Positions 1 through 46,790 of a DNA stretch of 64,000 nucleotides are shown piece after piece. The stretch comes from Glandiceps talaboti (lineage: Eukaryota; Hemichordata; Enteropneusta; Spengelidae). Each line of letters begins with the position of its first letter. Within the stretch, counting starts at the first letter, position 1. The DNA is taken from contig NC_135554.1 in assembly GCF_964340395.1 (NCBI RefSeq), forward strand, positions 13,477,751-13,541,750, written 5' to 3'. The notes under the pieces were generated by a model that saw only the letters and a list, made by a program, of their open reading frames with translations, did not search any database and was not told the origin of the DNA. A program made the position numbers and the translations under genes.

Positions 1-1828
1 CTGTAATGTCGGAAACCAAATCAGCTAAAGCAAGTTTTGTACTATATTTTTTTCGAAATCCATATTGGGTATTTATAATAATATTAAATTTGTCGAGGAA
101 AGTGGTTAGCTGGTCAAGTACAATTGATTCGAAAACCTTACTGAGTATCGGTAGAATAGAAATGGGCCTATAGTTACTGGCTTCAAGCACTGAGCCTTTC
201 TTGTAGATTGGTGATATTTTTGCAAATTTGAGTGGGTCTGGAAATATGCCTTCAGTGAGAGAACAGTTAATAATGTGGGTTAGTGGACGAGAAATGTAAT
301 GAACAGAATCAATGATGAGTTTAGGATGAATATGATCGTGTCCCATAGCTTTCCGGGGATCTAAGCGACTGATTTCCTTGGCAACATCGTTTTCATTAAC
401 TGGACGAACAAAGATTGAATTGGGGTAATTGTCAGTAAGGTAACTATCAAAACTTTCGGGAGAATTTATATTTGCTGCAAGATTAGGTCCAATATTTGAA
501 AACAAGTCATTAAAAGTTTCAGCTATGTCACTGCTTTCTGTCAAGATTACATCAGTATGGTCACAGGCTTTTATTTGTTTTGGGGATGACAAGTTTTTGC
601 TATTTTTGTTTAAAATCTCGTTAATTGTTTTCCAAATTTTGTTTGTGTTTCCTGTATTGGACAGAAACTTAATGTGGTAATAGTGCCTTTTCGCTGATTT
701 GAGAAGTTTTGTCAGTATGTTACGATATAATTTGTATTTGTTCCTGATATCGCTATTATTGGGTGATTTCTTTACTTTTGAGAATAATTTGTGTTTAGTC
801 CTGGTCGAAATTAGCAAGCCCTTTGATAGCCATGGCTTGCGAAATCCAGAACCTTTAATGTTAAAGTGCTTAATTGGGGCGTGTTTCGAGGAAAGTTGAT
901 AGAATATATTGCAGAAAGCAGTGTAAGCATTATTTGGGTCAGAGCAGTCAAAAACTGGTTGCCAGGAAATGTTGCTGAGATCAGACAGAAATGCCTCACA
1001 ATTATACTTTGAAAAATCACATTTGAAGAAGGTTGAATTAGCGTTAAATACATACTCAAAATGATTGATTTTTGCGAAAACTGGGAAGTGGTCGGTGATA
1101 TCAGTGTCAATACTCCCACAATCAATTAAATAATCTGTGATATTAGTTATTACGTGGTCAATAATTGTTTCTGTAGGGGTGGCGATTCTAGTTGGGGTGT
1201 TGATTGTCTGTACAAAATTATAACTATTTAAGAGGGCATTATACTCAGTATTTATGGAGGAATTCTGGTTGACGTCTATGTTGAAGTCTCGTAAAATTAT
1301 ACAATTCTTTTTCCTTGAAGACATGTAGTCCAGGCAGTTTTCCAAGCTCGTAAAAAATTCATGCACTGAGGTATTAGGCCTCCTGTATATTACGCCAACT
1401 ACCAATTTCTTTTTGTCTATATACATCTCTACAAATACTGATTCGGAGTGTGCAATTTGAAAGGTGTTAATTTGGGAGAATGACAATGAACTGTGAATAT
1501 ATAAAGCTGCTCCTCCACCTTGGGAATGCTCACGATTGCAGGTGATAATTTTGTAAGACGGGAGATTGAATAATGAGCATTCAGTATTATTATGTAACCA
1601 CGTCTCAGTTAACGCAATGACAGGGAAATTGGTCTGTAGACTATTTAAGAATGAAACTAACTCATCAAAATGTTTTCCTAGCGATCTGATATTCAAGTGA
1701 AAAGTAGAAAAAAATTGCCTGTTTACATTTGTAGAGGTTAAAGAAGTTGTACCTGAGTTAAATTGTTCCAGTGAATATGCTTTACAGTTGTAATTTACAG
1801 TTGATGGCTGAGTGTCAATAGAAACCAT
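1..1828 (-). CDS. LINE ORF2, endonuclease plus start of reverse transcriptase (partial, runs off the window)
   Basis: I translated the minus strand from the ATG at 1828 to base 1 and met no stop: about 609 codons. An in-frame TAA six bases upstream fixes the start. It opens with an apurinic endonuclease-type domain: HLNIRSL near residue 44, ALTETWL with the catalytic Glu at about 75, DFN at 181-183 and TDHFP at about 245-249. The usual GDFN motif reads RDFN here. A reverse transcriptase begins near residue 440 and shows YRPISILP and NTQYGFRKKYST. The catalytic YADD box would lie beyond the window. In this family the endonuclease nicks target DNA and the RT copies the RNA in place. It starts 41 bases after ORF1 ends. 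Clade CR1/L2-Jockey is inferred from the motifs. Confidence 0.9.
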   Translation of the reverse strand, partial: MVSIDTQPSTVNYNCKAYSLEQFNSGTTSLTSTNVNRQFFSTFHLNIRSLGKHFDELVSFLNSLQTNFPVIALTETWLHNNTECSLFNLPSYKIITCNREHSQGGGAALYIHSSLSFSQINTFQIAHSESVFVEMYIDKKKLVVGVIYRRPNTSVHEFFTSLENCLDYMSSRKKNCIILRDFNIDVNQNSSINTEYNALLNSYNFVQTINTPTRIATPTETIIDHVITNITDYLIDCGSIDTDITDHFPVFAKINHFEYVFNANSTFFKCDFSKYNCEAFLSDLSNISWQPVFDCSDPNNAYTAFCNIFYQLSSKHAPIKHFNIKGSGFRKPWLSKGLLISTRTKHKLFSKVKKSPNNSDIRNKYKLYRNILTKLLKSAKRHYYHIKFLSNTGNTNKIWKTINEILNKNSKNLSSPKQIKACDHTDVILTESSDIAETFNDLFSNIGPNLAANINSPESFDSYLTDNYPNSIFVRPVNENDVAKEISRLDPRKAMGHDHIHPKLIIDSVHYISRPLTHIINCSLTEGIFPDPLKFAKISPIYKKGSVLEASNYRPISILPILSKVFESIVLDQLTTFLDKFNIIINTQYGFRKKYSTKLALADLVSDIT

Positions 1829-1869
1829 TATTTACAGAAGTCTATTTATGGTATTTACAAATATACAAG

Positions 1870-2754
1870 TTAATGAGCATACTGCAGACGTTCAATGTCG
1901 TTCACTGATGTTATCCTGATTGCTCTACTTTCTTCGTTCTTTCTCACCAATATGTTGCCGTTCATGGTCCAAATAAATTTCCATTGTAGAGACTTCTTCT
2001 TTTCGTTTGCTTTGTAGAAAAGTTGTTTGTTGGCGGGGCTCAGGTTCTCGTTGATATATATTCTGGTATCAGTGTGGTTGTCAATGTTCATGTCTCTTGT
2101 AGATTTGTTCTTGATGTGTTTTCGGGCAGAATATATGTTATTCCGGATGGTTCTTCTGGTAAACTTGACGATTATTGGAGCTGGTCTTGGGTGTGGGTGT
2201 GCATGTGTTCTGGACGGTAAACGGTGACTGATGTCAATGTCGCTCGTTGAGATGTGGATGCCGGCTGAATTGGCGACTTTTACAACCAAAGAGTCGGTAT
2301 CTTCGTCAGGCTGCTCTGGGACACCGTGTATTTCTAAGTTGTTTCGCCTTGTGTACGGTTGTAGATCCCTCAGTTCTTGTTGTGTTGTGGTTAAGTTGTC
2401 GTTTATGGACACTAGTTGTTCTTTCAAGCTTTTGTTTTCTGCCTCAATGTTTTCCATTCGTTCCTTGTACATATTAAAGAAAGTACTAATATATTCGACG
2501 GATGCCTGTAGGTCATTAAGCTTCCTTTCTACGGTTGGTATTTTTTCAATCTTGTCACTCAGTGATGCTAGCGTTGACAAGATCTGGGAAAACTGGCTTT
2601 GTTCTTCTCGGTCGGCCATCTTGTCTTTGTCTTGGTGCTTACTTGAACTTGAACTTGGAGCTGGGAACCGCTTCGCCTCACATTTCTTGCAAAGGTCAAG
2701 GTCTCCTTGGCAAAGACGTACTCCTCGTGACTGACCACAATCATTACATTTCAT
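1870..2754 (-). CDS. LINE ORF1, zinc-finger/coiled-coil RNA-binding protein
   Basis: An intact 294-residue frame. The first 30 residues hold paired cysteines (CNDCG, then LCQGDLDLCKKCEAKRF), which look like a PHD-type zinc finger. A Ser/Lys-rich linker follows, then a heptad-rich coiled coil (about 60-130), then an RRM-like core starting at YTRRNNLEIHGVPE. The end resembles the C-terminal domain of L1/CR1 ORF1 proteins (NENLSPANKQLFYKA, then WTMNGNILVRKNEES). Such proteins coat the element RNA as a chaperone. It lies directly before ORF2, so the pair forms one element. With no stop or frameshift it looks recently mobile. Clade assignment is inferred. Confidence 0.88.
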   Translation of the reverse strand: MKCNDCGQSRGVRLCQGDLDLCKKCEAKRFPAPSSSSSKHQDKDKMADREEQSQFSQILSTLASLSDKIEKIPTVERKLNDLQASVEYISTFFNMYKERMENIEAENKSLKEQLVSINDNLTTTQQELRDLQPYTRRNNLEIHGVPEQPDEDTDSLVVKVANSAGIHISTSDIDISHRLPSRTHAHPHPRPAPIIVKFTRRTIRNNIYSARKHIKNKSTRDMNIDNHTDTRIYINENLSPANKQLFYKANEKKKSLQWKFIWTMNGNILVRKNEESRAIRITSVNDIERLQYAH

Positions 2755-2879
2755 CTTGCTGTACTTTGGGATGATTTACTGGGCTTACAATGGTAATTTT
2801 AGCGATTTTATACGGAGCGTTTTTCAAAAGCTGTTACTACCCATACGCCCATTGTCTCTCTCTCTTTAATAAATCATAC

Positions 2880-38118
<35,239 letters not shown>

Positions 38119-39065
38119 CTTCGCCAACGTTCTGTTGTCACACACAACAGAGTACAGCGAATGTTTGTCCGGCACTCAATCTGCAAATATGAAACAAAAA
38201 TCAACACGCCGTCATCTACTCATGGAATTATCTAGCGTAAAATAGTATTTTCCAAATGGTTTTTTGTGATATTGTTTGCGGCTTTTTGGTGAAGAAATTT
38301 AACTTCCAATACGCCTTTTACACAGTCTCAGATTCAGAGCGGATTCATCAAATATATAATTGCAAACAGAATGATATTTGACAATCCTGGAATTGAGAAC
38401 ATGATACCGATTCCTTGTTCTGTACCTGAATAGATATATTCCCACCAGAAATAACATTCATACTAAAAAGTTACTTATTCGCCAAACTAACACTGTTAGT
38501 GATTCGGTCGCTCTTTTTTTTCAAAAGATAGCGTATATGTACATGTGACTTCCGAATTATGACCTCTGCATTTTATTTTGGTTCGATTTTTTGGTAAATC
38601 CGTAGCATTTGATTTCAAACCTTTCAATTTTTAACTAAAACTTTGCCACATGGAAGCTTGTTCTTTGTATTGTTGACAATCGTTGAAAAAAATGTGATTG
38701 TTCAGCTTATTCGTTCTGTCAATAAAATTACCATTTTCATGTTTGATGACAATTTCGAAACATAAGATAGACACATTTTGAGATAAAGTTTATCCCTAAA
38801 AAATTTGCGCGTGACAATGTTATATACTATCATAGCATTTTATCTTCCTACGTATGTATATCTTTGTGCCCAATCGACAGAGATGGTAACGTTTTCGTCA
38901 GAATAAAAAGCTAATGAGCTCAAATGTTTCAATTTGAATCGCTACGTTACCATCCTCACTGCAGATCCTTCAACAATGTACTACGGAAATAAATATCTAC
39001 AACACAAACTTAAACTTTCTTTTTAAAAATTTTAAATATGTGTAATTTTTTAACTATCAACTTAC

Positions 39066-39125
39066 CTTAACGGACTGCAAGGGTGGTTGTGCTTGGTGCC
39101 TACCTACCCCCTTTTTATATACAGT
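39066..39125 (-). promoter_or_regulatory. TATA-box promoter and short non-coding exon 1, left copy
   Basis: On the minus strand TATATAAAAAGGGGG ends near 39107. A start point about 25-30 bases on would fall near 39088. The transcript would then reach a consensus donor, CCGTTAAG|GTAAGT, at 39066. The next acceptor is at 38181-38182. The exact start is inferred. Confidence 0.7.
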
Positions 39126-39129
39126 AGTT

Positions 39130-40740
39130 ACATTTAAAAATAGTTACACTTCATAGGGAATAGGGAACTTGCAAACCCGCCATTTTGAATGTTACATCAT
39201 TTGAAATTTGAAAATAGATACTAATGAATTAGTATTGTAAACAATGTTGATATATTGTTTGTAACCACAAATATCAATCCATAGTCATCCAGACAATTGC
39301 TGTAGGTTCATTTTATCAGTAGCATCAGATTAGGTAATACGATAACCACATATAATCTCATAGTCCTTTGCATCTGAGCATGTCCTGTCTGGATTGCAAG
39401 TTCCCTATTGGCCCGGACTGTATAACAGTTACATGCGTGCAGTGTAGGGTGAGTTAAATGGATGAATTAATTGTCTGTGTCGGCAAATTATGCATTCTAC
39501 TCATTAATCCTAACGAGCAATCTCATTGGTAGAACCTAAATTCAGATTTGTTTTGTAAATGTTATATTCTTTAATTTGCAATGCCATAATCTACCATGTA
39601 TGGGTACTAATTGATAATGGCATGGACACACACACACACACGTTATAGACATTACGAGAAAATGACATATTATAGCACGTTATAACGATTCAGACACACA
39701 GACACACAGACCCCCCCCCCCCCCCACACACACACACCTGTTAGGCGAAACAAATAATGAATGTGTGTTTCCGATAACATGGCCTCAGAAAATAGCCTAG
39801 GTAGGTCGGGATTTCATTTCATTTTATTTAATCTTTTTAATTTTGCTTGTTGGTATTTTTGAAAAATAGACCAAAACCATACGAAATGTCGGTCAGAATA
39901 CCACTTCTGTGATAATTTGATGAAATATGTACAGGTATCGCTGAGGAAGAAAACAGACGTACATGAAGGTTAAGAAGACAAAGAATTTCTTGACTTTTTT
40001 GTTTTAAATGTTTAAAAACAATATTAGGGTCAGCGGCTTATCAGAAAGACATTTTTTTTATTTAACAGACAGAAGACTAAATTTTGACATTACTTTAGTT
40101 TTTTTCATTAAATATGTGGTCTGTTTGACATTAAAAGAGATCATATGAATGGATTAACGCATTGTAAAGGGTACTTCTGTACCTTTAAATAGAATGATAG
40201 ACTTGTTACGTATGGGGAACACGTATAGTTAATGAAATCGAGACTTAGTACCCGTAGATGTATGTTAGCTGATCGTAGGTATGGCAAACGTAGGTTCAAA
40301 CAATTTCAGAACGGTTGTTCAAGAATAGTGATACTACATGTCAACTATGTGACTAAAAACTAAATTTACATGTAAATTGGTATAGAGAATGACATTTTGG
40401 CGTTTCTAAAAGTGGCATACTTAGACAACCATCATATCTTTGTTGATTTTGAAGCCGATGTTGCAGAGTTCTATATGTGTACAGTGATAATGAATGCATG
40501 ACACTTTATGCATAACTACGATAATCCTTGATCGGGTTGTCGGTTAAATTGTCTAAATATATCCTTTTGATTTATAAATAATCTCATAACTCACAAACAC
40601 TTTTTTGGAATTTGTTTTTATCCTTTCAGCATACAATTGGAAACCATGATGTGCGGATCCATCTTCAGTCGCTTGGTTTTATCACTAATAGTGATTTTAT
40701 CACAATAGGCTTGGGCGAGTTTTGGAAAAAAAAGGAGCCA
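39130..40740. other. Upstream flank of the left promoter
   Basis: No coding signal. Contains CA repeats and a C run near 39711-39725. It is mirrored at about 41455-44030, so any regulatory sequence here exists twice. Confidence 0.6.
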
Positions 40741-40748
40741 GATAAAAA

Positions 40749-40921
40749 TGTATGTATGTATGTATGTATGTATGTATGTATGTATGTATGTATGTATGTA
40801 TGTATGTATGTATGTATGTATGTATGTATGTGTGTGTGTATGTGTGTGTGTATGTATGTATGTATGTATGTACAATGTACGTACGTACGTACGTACGTAT
40901 GTATGTATGTATGTATGTATG
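40749..40921. repeat. (ATGT)n with ACGT block, inner end of left arm
   Basis: TATG units with a short TGTG part and a (GTAC)n self-complementary block. Faces the (CATA)n tract of the right arm. Confidence 0.92.
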
Positions 40922-41087
40922 TGATTTGCTTTCACCACAATGTGATGTCCATTTCCTATGATGTGCTGTGCTCTCATCACAACGTGATGGAAATTTGCAT
41001 TGATTTGATAGGCTATTACCATAACTTGTCTAAAACAGAATTGCCGTCCAGCAGTCAGTTGGATCATATCATAACACATATTAATAT
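40922..41087. other. Palindrome spacer
   Basis: About 165 bases of non-repetitive sequence between the two arms (from GTGATTTGCTTTCACC to CACATATTAATATG). It is the candidate loop of a cruciform. Confidence 0.75.
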
Positions 41088-41199
41088 GTATACATACATA
41101 CATACATACATACATACATACATACATACATACATACATACATACATACATACATACATACATACATACATACATACATACATACATACATACATACAT

Positions 41200-41266
<67 letters not shown>

Positions 41267-41598
41267 CACAGACACACATACAGACACACACACACATACA
41301 TACATACATACACACATATACATACATACATACATACATACATACATACATACATACGTACGTACGTACGTACGTACGTACATACATACATACATACATA
41401 CATACATACATACATACATACATACATACATACATACATACATACATACATTTTTATCTGGCCCCTTTTTTTCCAAAACTCGCCCAAGCCTATTGTGATA
41501 AAATCACTATTAGTGATAAAACCAAGCGACTGAAGATGGAACCGCACATCATGGTTTCCAATTGTATGCTGAAAGGATAAATACAAATTTCAAAAATG

Positions 41599-42540
41599 GT
41601 CTACCACATCAGCGTTCTCGCCATATTAGTAACCATATTAAAAAGAAAAAAAAAACAGTGAGAGGAAACAGTATTTAAAACTTTATATGAAACATACAGA
41701 AAATAATATTAGAAATCCGGAAAATCGCGAGAACAAATTGATTATTTGTCATTTTTTCCTGTGATTATATCTCAAATTGACCTCTAAACAGTGTGTGAAG
41801 TAATCTCTCCGAACAATAAGAGTGGTGATTGTTTTAGCGAAAGGACCAAATAACTAACAATTTCAAAATCGCCATGCGCAAGTTTGCGTATAATGTTTCG
41901 AGATATTTTGATTTTCAGATAAAATGGTCTCCGAGGCACATTCTACCTCATACGACTTGCCTTGAAACGGGTAGTTTAAGCATACACAGTGGAGGGGAAA
42001 GTATGCGTATCTGTGGTTTAAACAGACAGTCGGGATGAAACACATAATGATATTCCTTAGTACAGACTGATTACCTGGCAGACTTTCCTCTTGAAACATG
42101 CAGCCATGTACGTTGGTCGTATATAGCTTGGAAAGCAAATGTGGTTCCGCAGTAAACAGACAAGTTTGGCACCAGAGTATATAACAGCGGGTACTCGGTA
42201 ACGTGTGATGTCAACAGCAACCGGTACAAATTAATATTGTTGGGGCAGGCAGCTCAGAGCAACAGTCTGGTGTATAAACAGTTTGCCAAAGTTGAAAATT
42301 TGAGTTGAGTATTTATAAGAAAGCACATCGATACCATATATAAACAGCAATATGTACGCTGTTTTCGAAAACACCAACATGAAAACCATTTAATGGCTCA
42401 TAAAAGCCTCTATTTAGTTGATCTCTCTATATGATTCCACGTGACCTTCCTAATACTGCAAGTAGGTCTAGCATTGCACAATAGCCAACAATTACCCTTA
42501 AATTACAATAACACACATTTATTGATAATCATTCTCTACC
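41599..42540. other. Segment present only in the right arm (about 0.94 kb)
   Basis: It interrupts the alignment between CAAATTTCAAAAA and AAAAAAGTGTTTGTGAG, where the left arm is continuous. No coding domain is recognised. Short TGGT/ACCA ends and A runs flank it, so it may be an insertion here or a deletion in the left arm. Confidence 0.75.
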
Positions 42541-44034
42541 AAAAAAGTGTTTGTGAGTTATGATATATTTAGACAATTCAACCGACAACCCGATCAAGGA
42601 TTATCGTAGTTATGCATAAAGTGTCATGCATACATTATCACTGTACACATATAGAACTCTGCAACATCGGCTTCAAAATCAACAAAGATATGATGGTTGT
42701 CTAAGTATGCCACTTTTAGAAACGCCAAAATGTCATTCTCTATACCAATTTACATGTAAATTTAGTTTTTAGTCACATAGTTGACATGTAGTATCACTAT
42801 TCTTGAACAACCGTTCTGAAATTGTTTGAACCTACGTTTGCCATACCTACGATCAGCTAACATACATCTACGGGTACTAAGTCTCGATTTCATTAACTAT
42901 ACGTGTTCCCCCATACGTAACAAGTCTATCATTCTATTTAAGGGTACAGAAGTACCCTTTACAATGCGTTAATCCATTCATATGATCTTATTTAATGCCA
43001 AACAGACCACATATTTAATGGAAAAAAACTAAAGTAATGTCAAAATTTAGAGTCTTCTGTCTGTTAAATAAAAAAATGTCTTTCTGATAAGCCGCTGACC
43101 CTAATATTGTTTTTAAACATTTAAAACAAAAAAGTCAAGAAATTCTTTGTCTTCTTAACCTTCATGTACGTCTGTTTTCTTAACCTTCATGTACGTCTGT
43201 TTTCTTCCTCAGCGATACCTGTACACATTCCATCAAATTATCACAGAAGTGGTATTCTGACCGACATTTCGTATGGTTTTGGTCTATTTTTCAAAAATTC
43301 CAACAAGCAAAATTAAAAAGATTAAATAAAATGAAATGAAATCCCGACCTACCTAGGCTATTTTCTGAGGACATGTTATCGGAAACACACATTCATTATT
43401 TGTTTCGCCTAACAGGTGTGTGTGTGGGGGTGGGGGGTGGGGGGTCTGTGTGTCTGTGTGTCTGAATCGTTATAACGTGCTATAATATGTCATTTTCTCG
43501 TAATGTCTATAACGTGTGTGTGTGTGTGTGTCCATGCCATTATAAATTAGTACCCATACATGGTAGATTATGGCATTGCAAATTAAAGAATATAACATTT
43601 ACAAAACAAATCTGAATTTAGGTTCTACCAATGAGATTGCTCGTTAGGATTAATGAGTAGAATGCATAATTTGCCGACACAGAAAACTAATTCATCCATT
43701 TAACTCACCCTACACTGCACGCATGTAACTGTTATACAGTCCGGGCCAATAGGGAACTTGCAATCCAGACAGGGCATGCTCAGATGCAAAGGACTATGAG
43801 ATTATATGTGGTTATCGTATTACCTAATCTGATGCTACTGATAAAATGAACCTACAGCAATTGTCTGGATGACTATGGATTGATATTTGTGGTTACAAAC
43901 AATATATCAACATTGTTTACAATACTAATTCATTAGTATCTATTTTCAAATTTCAAATGATGTAACATTCAAAATGGCGGGTTTGCAAGTTCCCTATTCC
44001 CTATGAAGTGTAACTATTTTTAAATGTAACTACT

Positions 44035-44091
44035 GTATATAAAAAGGGGGTAGGTAGGCACCAAGCACAACCACCCTTGCAGTCCGTTAAG
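44035..44091 (+). promoter_or_regulatory. TATA-box promoter and short non-coding exon 1, right copy
   Basis: Same TATATAAAAAGGGGG and CCGTTAAG|GTAAGT donor (exon end 44091) as on the left, in opposite orientation. The two promoters diverge and are 4.9 kb apart. Confidence 0.7.
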
Positions 44092-44977
44092 GTAAGTTGA
44101 TAGTTAAAAAATTACACATATTTAAAATTTTTAAAAAGAAAGTTTAAGTTTGTGTTGTAGATATTTATTTCCGTAGTACATTGTTGAAGGATCTGCAGTG
44201 AGGATGGTAACGTAGCGATTCAAATTGAAACATTTGAGCTCATTGGCTTTTTATTCTGACGAAAACGTCACCATCTCTGTCGATTGGGCACAAAGATATA
44301 CATACGTAGGAAGACAAAATGCTATGATAGTATATAACATTGTCACGCGCAAATTTTTTAGGGATAAACGTTATCTCAAAATGTGACTATCTTATGTTTC
44401 GAAATTGTCATCAAACATGAAAATGGTAATTTTATTGACAGAACGAATAAGCTGAACAATCACATTTTTTTCAACGATTGTCAACAATACAAAGAACAAG
44501 CTTCCATGTGGCAAAGTTTTAGTTAAAAATTGAAAGGTTTGAAATCAAATGCTACGGATTTACAAAAAAATCGAACCAAAATAAAAATGCAGAGGTCATA
44601 ATTCGGAAGTCACATATACATATACGCTATCTTTTGAAAAAAAAGAGCGACCGAATCACTAACAGTGTTAGTTTGGCGAATAAGTAACTTTTTAGTATGA
44701 ATGTTATTTCTGGTGGGAATATATCTATTCAGGTACAGAACAAGGAATCGGTATCATGTTCTCAATTCCAGGATTGTCAAATATCATTCTGTTTGCAATT
44801 ATATATTTGATGAATCCGCTCTGAATCTGAGACTGTGCAAAAGGCGTATTGGAAGTTAAATTTCTTCACCGAAAAGCCGCAAACAATATCACAAAAAATC
44901 ATTTGGAAAATACTATTTTACGCTAGATAATTCCATGAGTAGATGACGGCGTGTTGATTTTTGTTTCATATTTGCAG

Positions 44978-45100
44978 ATTGAGTGCCGGACAAACATTCG
45001 CTGTACTCTGTTGTGTGTGACAACAGAACGTTGGCGAAGATGAAATTCACCGTCGCACTTTTCCCTGTGTTCCTTGTCATTACCCAAGCAGCAACAGCAG
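44978..45100 (+). CDS. Signal-peptide exon, right copy
   Basis: Acceptor TTTGCAG, ATG at 45040, donor GTATGT after 45100, phase 1. The peptide equals the left copy except Ala19 to Thr. All splice signals are intact, so the copy could be expressed. The next usable coding exon is 51432-51602, after a 6.3-kb intron holding a transposon. Confidence 0.8.
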
Positions 45101-46790
45101 GTATGTCAAAATATCCATGATTGGTTTTCTGAAAAAGACAATATTTGATTCATTTTTGTTTTCTTATATGACACGTGGAATGATTGACATGGTTAATGAT
45201 TTCGTGAGTCATGTCAAACCGACCACACGACTTGTTTCTAACCAATTTACTCAATTTATGATTAATAGAATACTTAAAACAATATAAAGGTTTGTTTGTG
45301 AAGTTTTCGATGAATATACACTAGTCACGCACTCATTATATGTTTGAATCAATGATAACGGACTTGAGATATTGACGAATTGAACCCGACACGGTCTTAC
45401 TGTCGAGAAACCTTCCCTTTGACATGCTTTATATGCCCCAAGAATGTCATCTGAAAGTTGCGTATGTTGAAACTGCCCACAAAGCATGTCAACTGAAAGT
45501 TGGGTATGTTGAAACTGTTCAGTTTGTACCCTAACCATTGCAATCGGTTTTTGAGCATCGTTGAGTTTCGGCAGTGTCAAAATACACCTAATCATATGAT
45601 GGTATGATATATGTTAGTTAGAAAGTCCTTCATACTGACTACTGCACTCGATACCCAGTCCATACAGGCACAGACAAGTATTACTTGTCTGTGATACAGG
45701 CTATTAAATGGGGTACGAATTTTAATATGTTAATGAGATGTCCCTCCAAATCCGAGACGCTATCAATGCACTGCATGCTGCAGTGACCGTTGGAGAACCT
45801 GACTTGGTTTTTTTCGCTCAAGAAATAGAGGATTTTATCAGTCGTTACAGTATTTTAGGTTATCGACTGTCTTTTTTATGAAGGTAGGTATGTTGTTATG
45901 CAAAATTTGAACATGAATAGAGTAATTTAGTGACTTTTACATGATCTGTTCTGTGTTCGTTAACTCAATTTTCAGTAAATTGACATCTGTATGAATTACA
46001 GAATCATGGTCACTATGTTTCAAAATTAGAATTTTTTGAAATTTTACATCATATATTTATTGTTTTTTGTTTGATTTTGGTCGTTTCAAGGCATAATTCC
46101 ATGAAAAACGGCCGATAGAAATCACACTTGTAATAATCAATATGGCCGTCAACCAGACGTATATATTACACTGTGCCACTGACATATTTTCCTGAGAAAA
46201 GAGCTAGATTTTAGCGCAGAACCTCATGTAATCAACATTTTATTTTTTGTAAATTTGCTACCAATACCAACGACAAAGGAATTATATGTAAAACACCAAA
46301 ACAAGCCCTGAATGCATATGTTTGTGACGTTTCTTATTTTGGCGGGAAAATACAATGTGACTCCTTTACATTACATGCATGCCAATCATTAAAATCAGGG
46401 CAAAAATGACATCGAAGTTCATGTATCACTGTATTATCTAGTTCGAGAGAAAATACAACATCGTCACTCCACACACTCGTTTGGCAGTTTTGGTATAACT
46501 TTTTGCTCTTTCTTTTTTTCGCGACTAAATACTGTGGGAGGCTGTGATCCAGTTGTCGACTTACTCAAAACACAACAACAGAAATTACTAAAAGCAGAAG
46601 AAAACACACACCCACACACACATTCTCCACAGCAAAACAAAACATAGATCAGCGATTGTATATTCTATGAGTAGTCATATGAAGAAAAAAATTCAAATCA
46701 TTTAAATTAGTTTGACGAGTTTAATACAGTATTTTACGACCCTTTATTAATGCTATTGAGATACTGCACAGATACATTCAAGGCCATCGC

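Larger units (their letters stand above)
1..2790 (-). mobile_element. CR1-like non-LTR retrotransposon, 5' two-thirds
   Basis: Two consecutive open frames (ORF1, ORF2) on the minus strand in LINE order. The 5' end is not sharply visible. It lies between ORF1 and the hevein-like exon donor at 2879, and I place it near 2790. The 3' end is outside the window. It sits just downstream of the last recognisable exon of the hevein/lectin gene and in the same orientation, so it is within or beyond that gene's next intron. Confidence 0.85.

Noticed and set aside
40612-41586. Two 322-codon frames on opposite strands at the palindrome centre
   Set aside because: They mirror each other because the DNA is palindromic, and most of their length is microsatellite.
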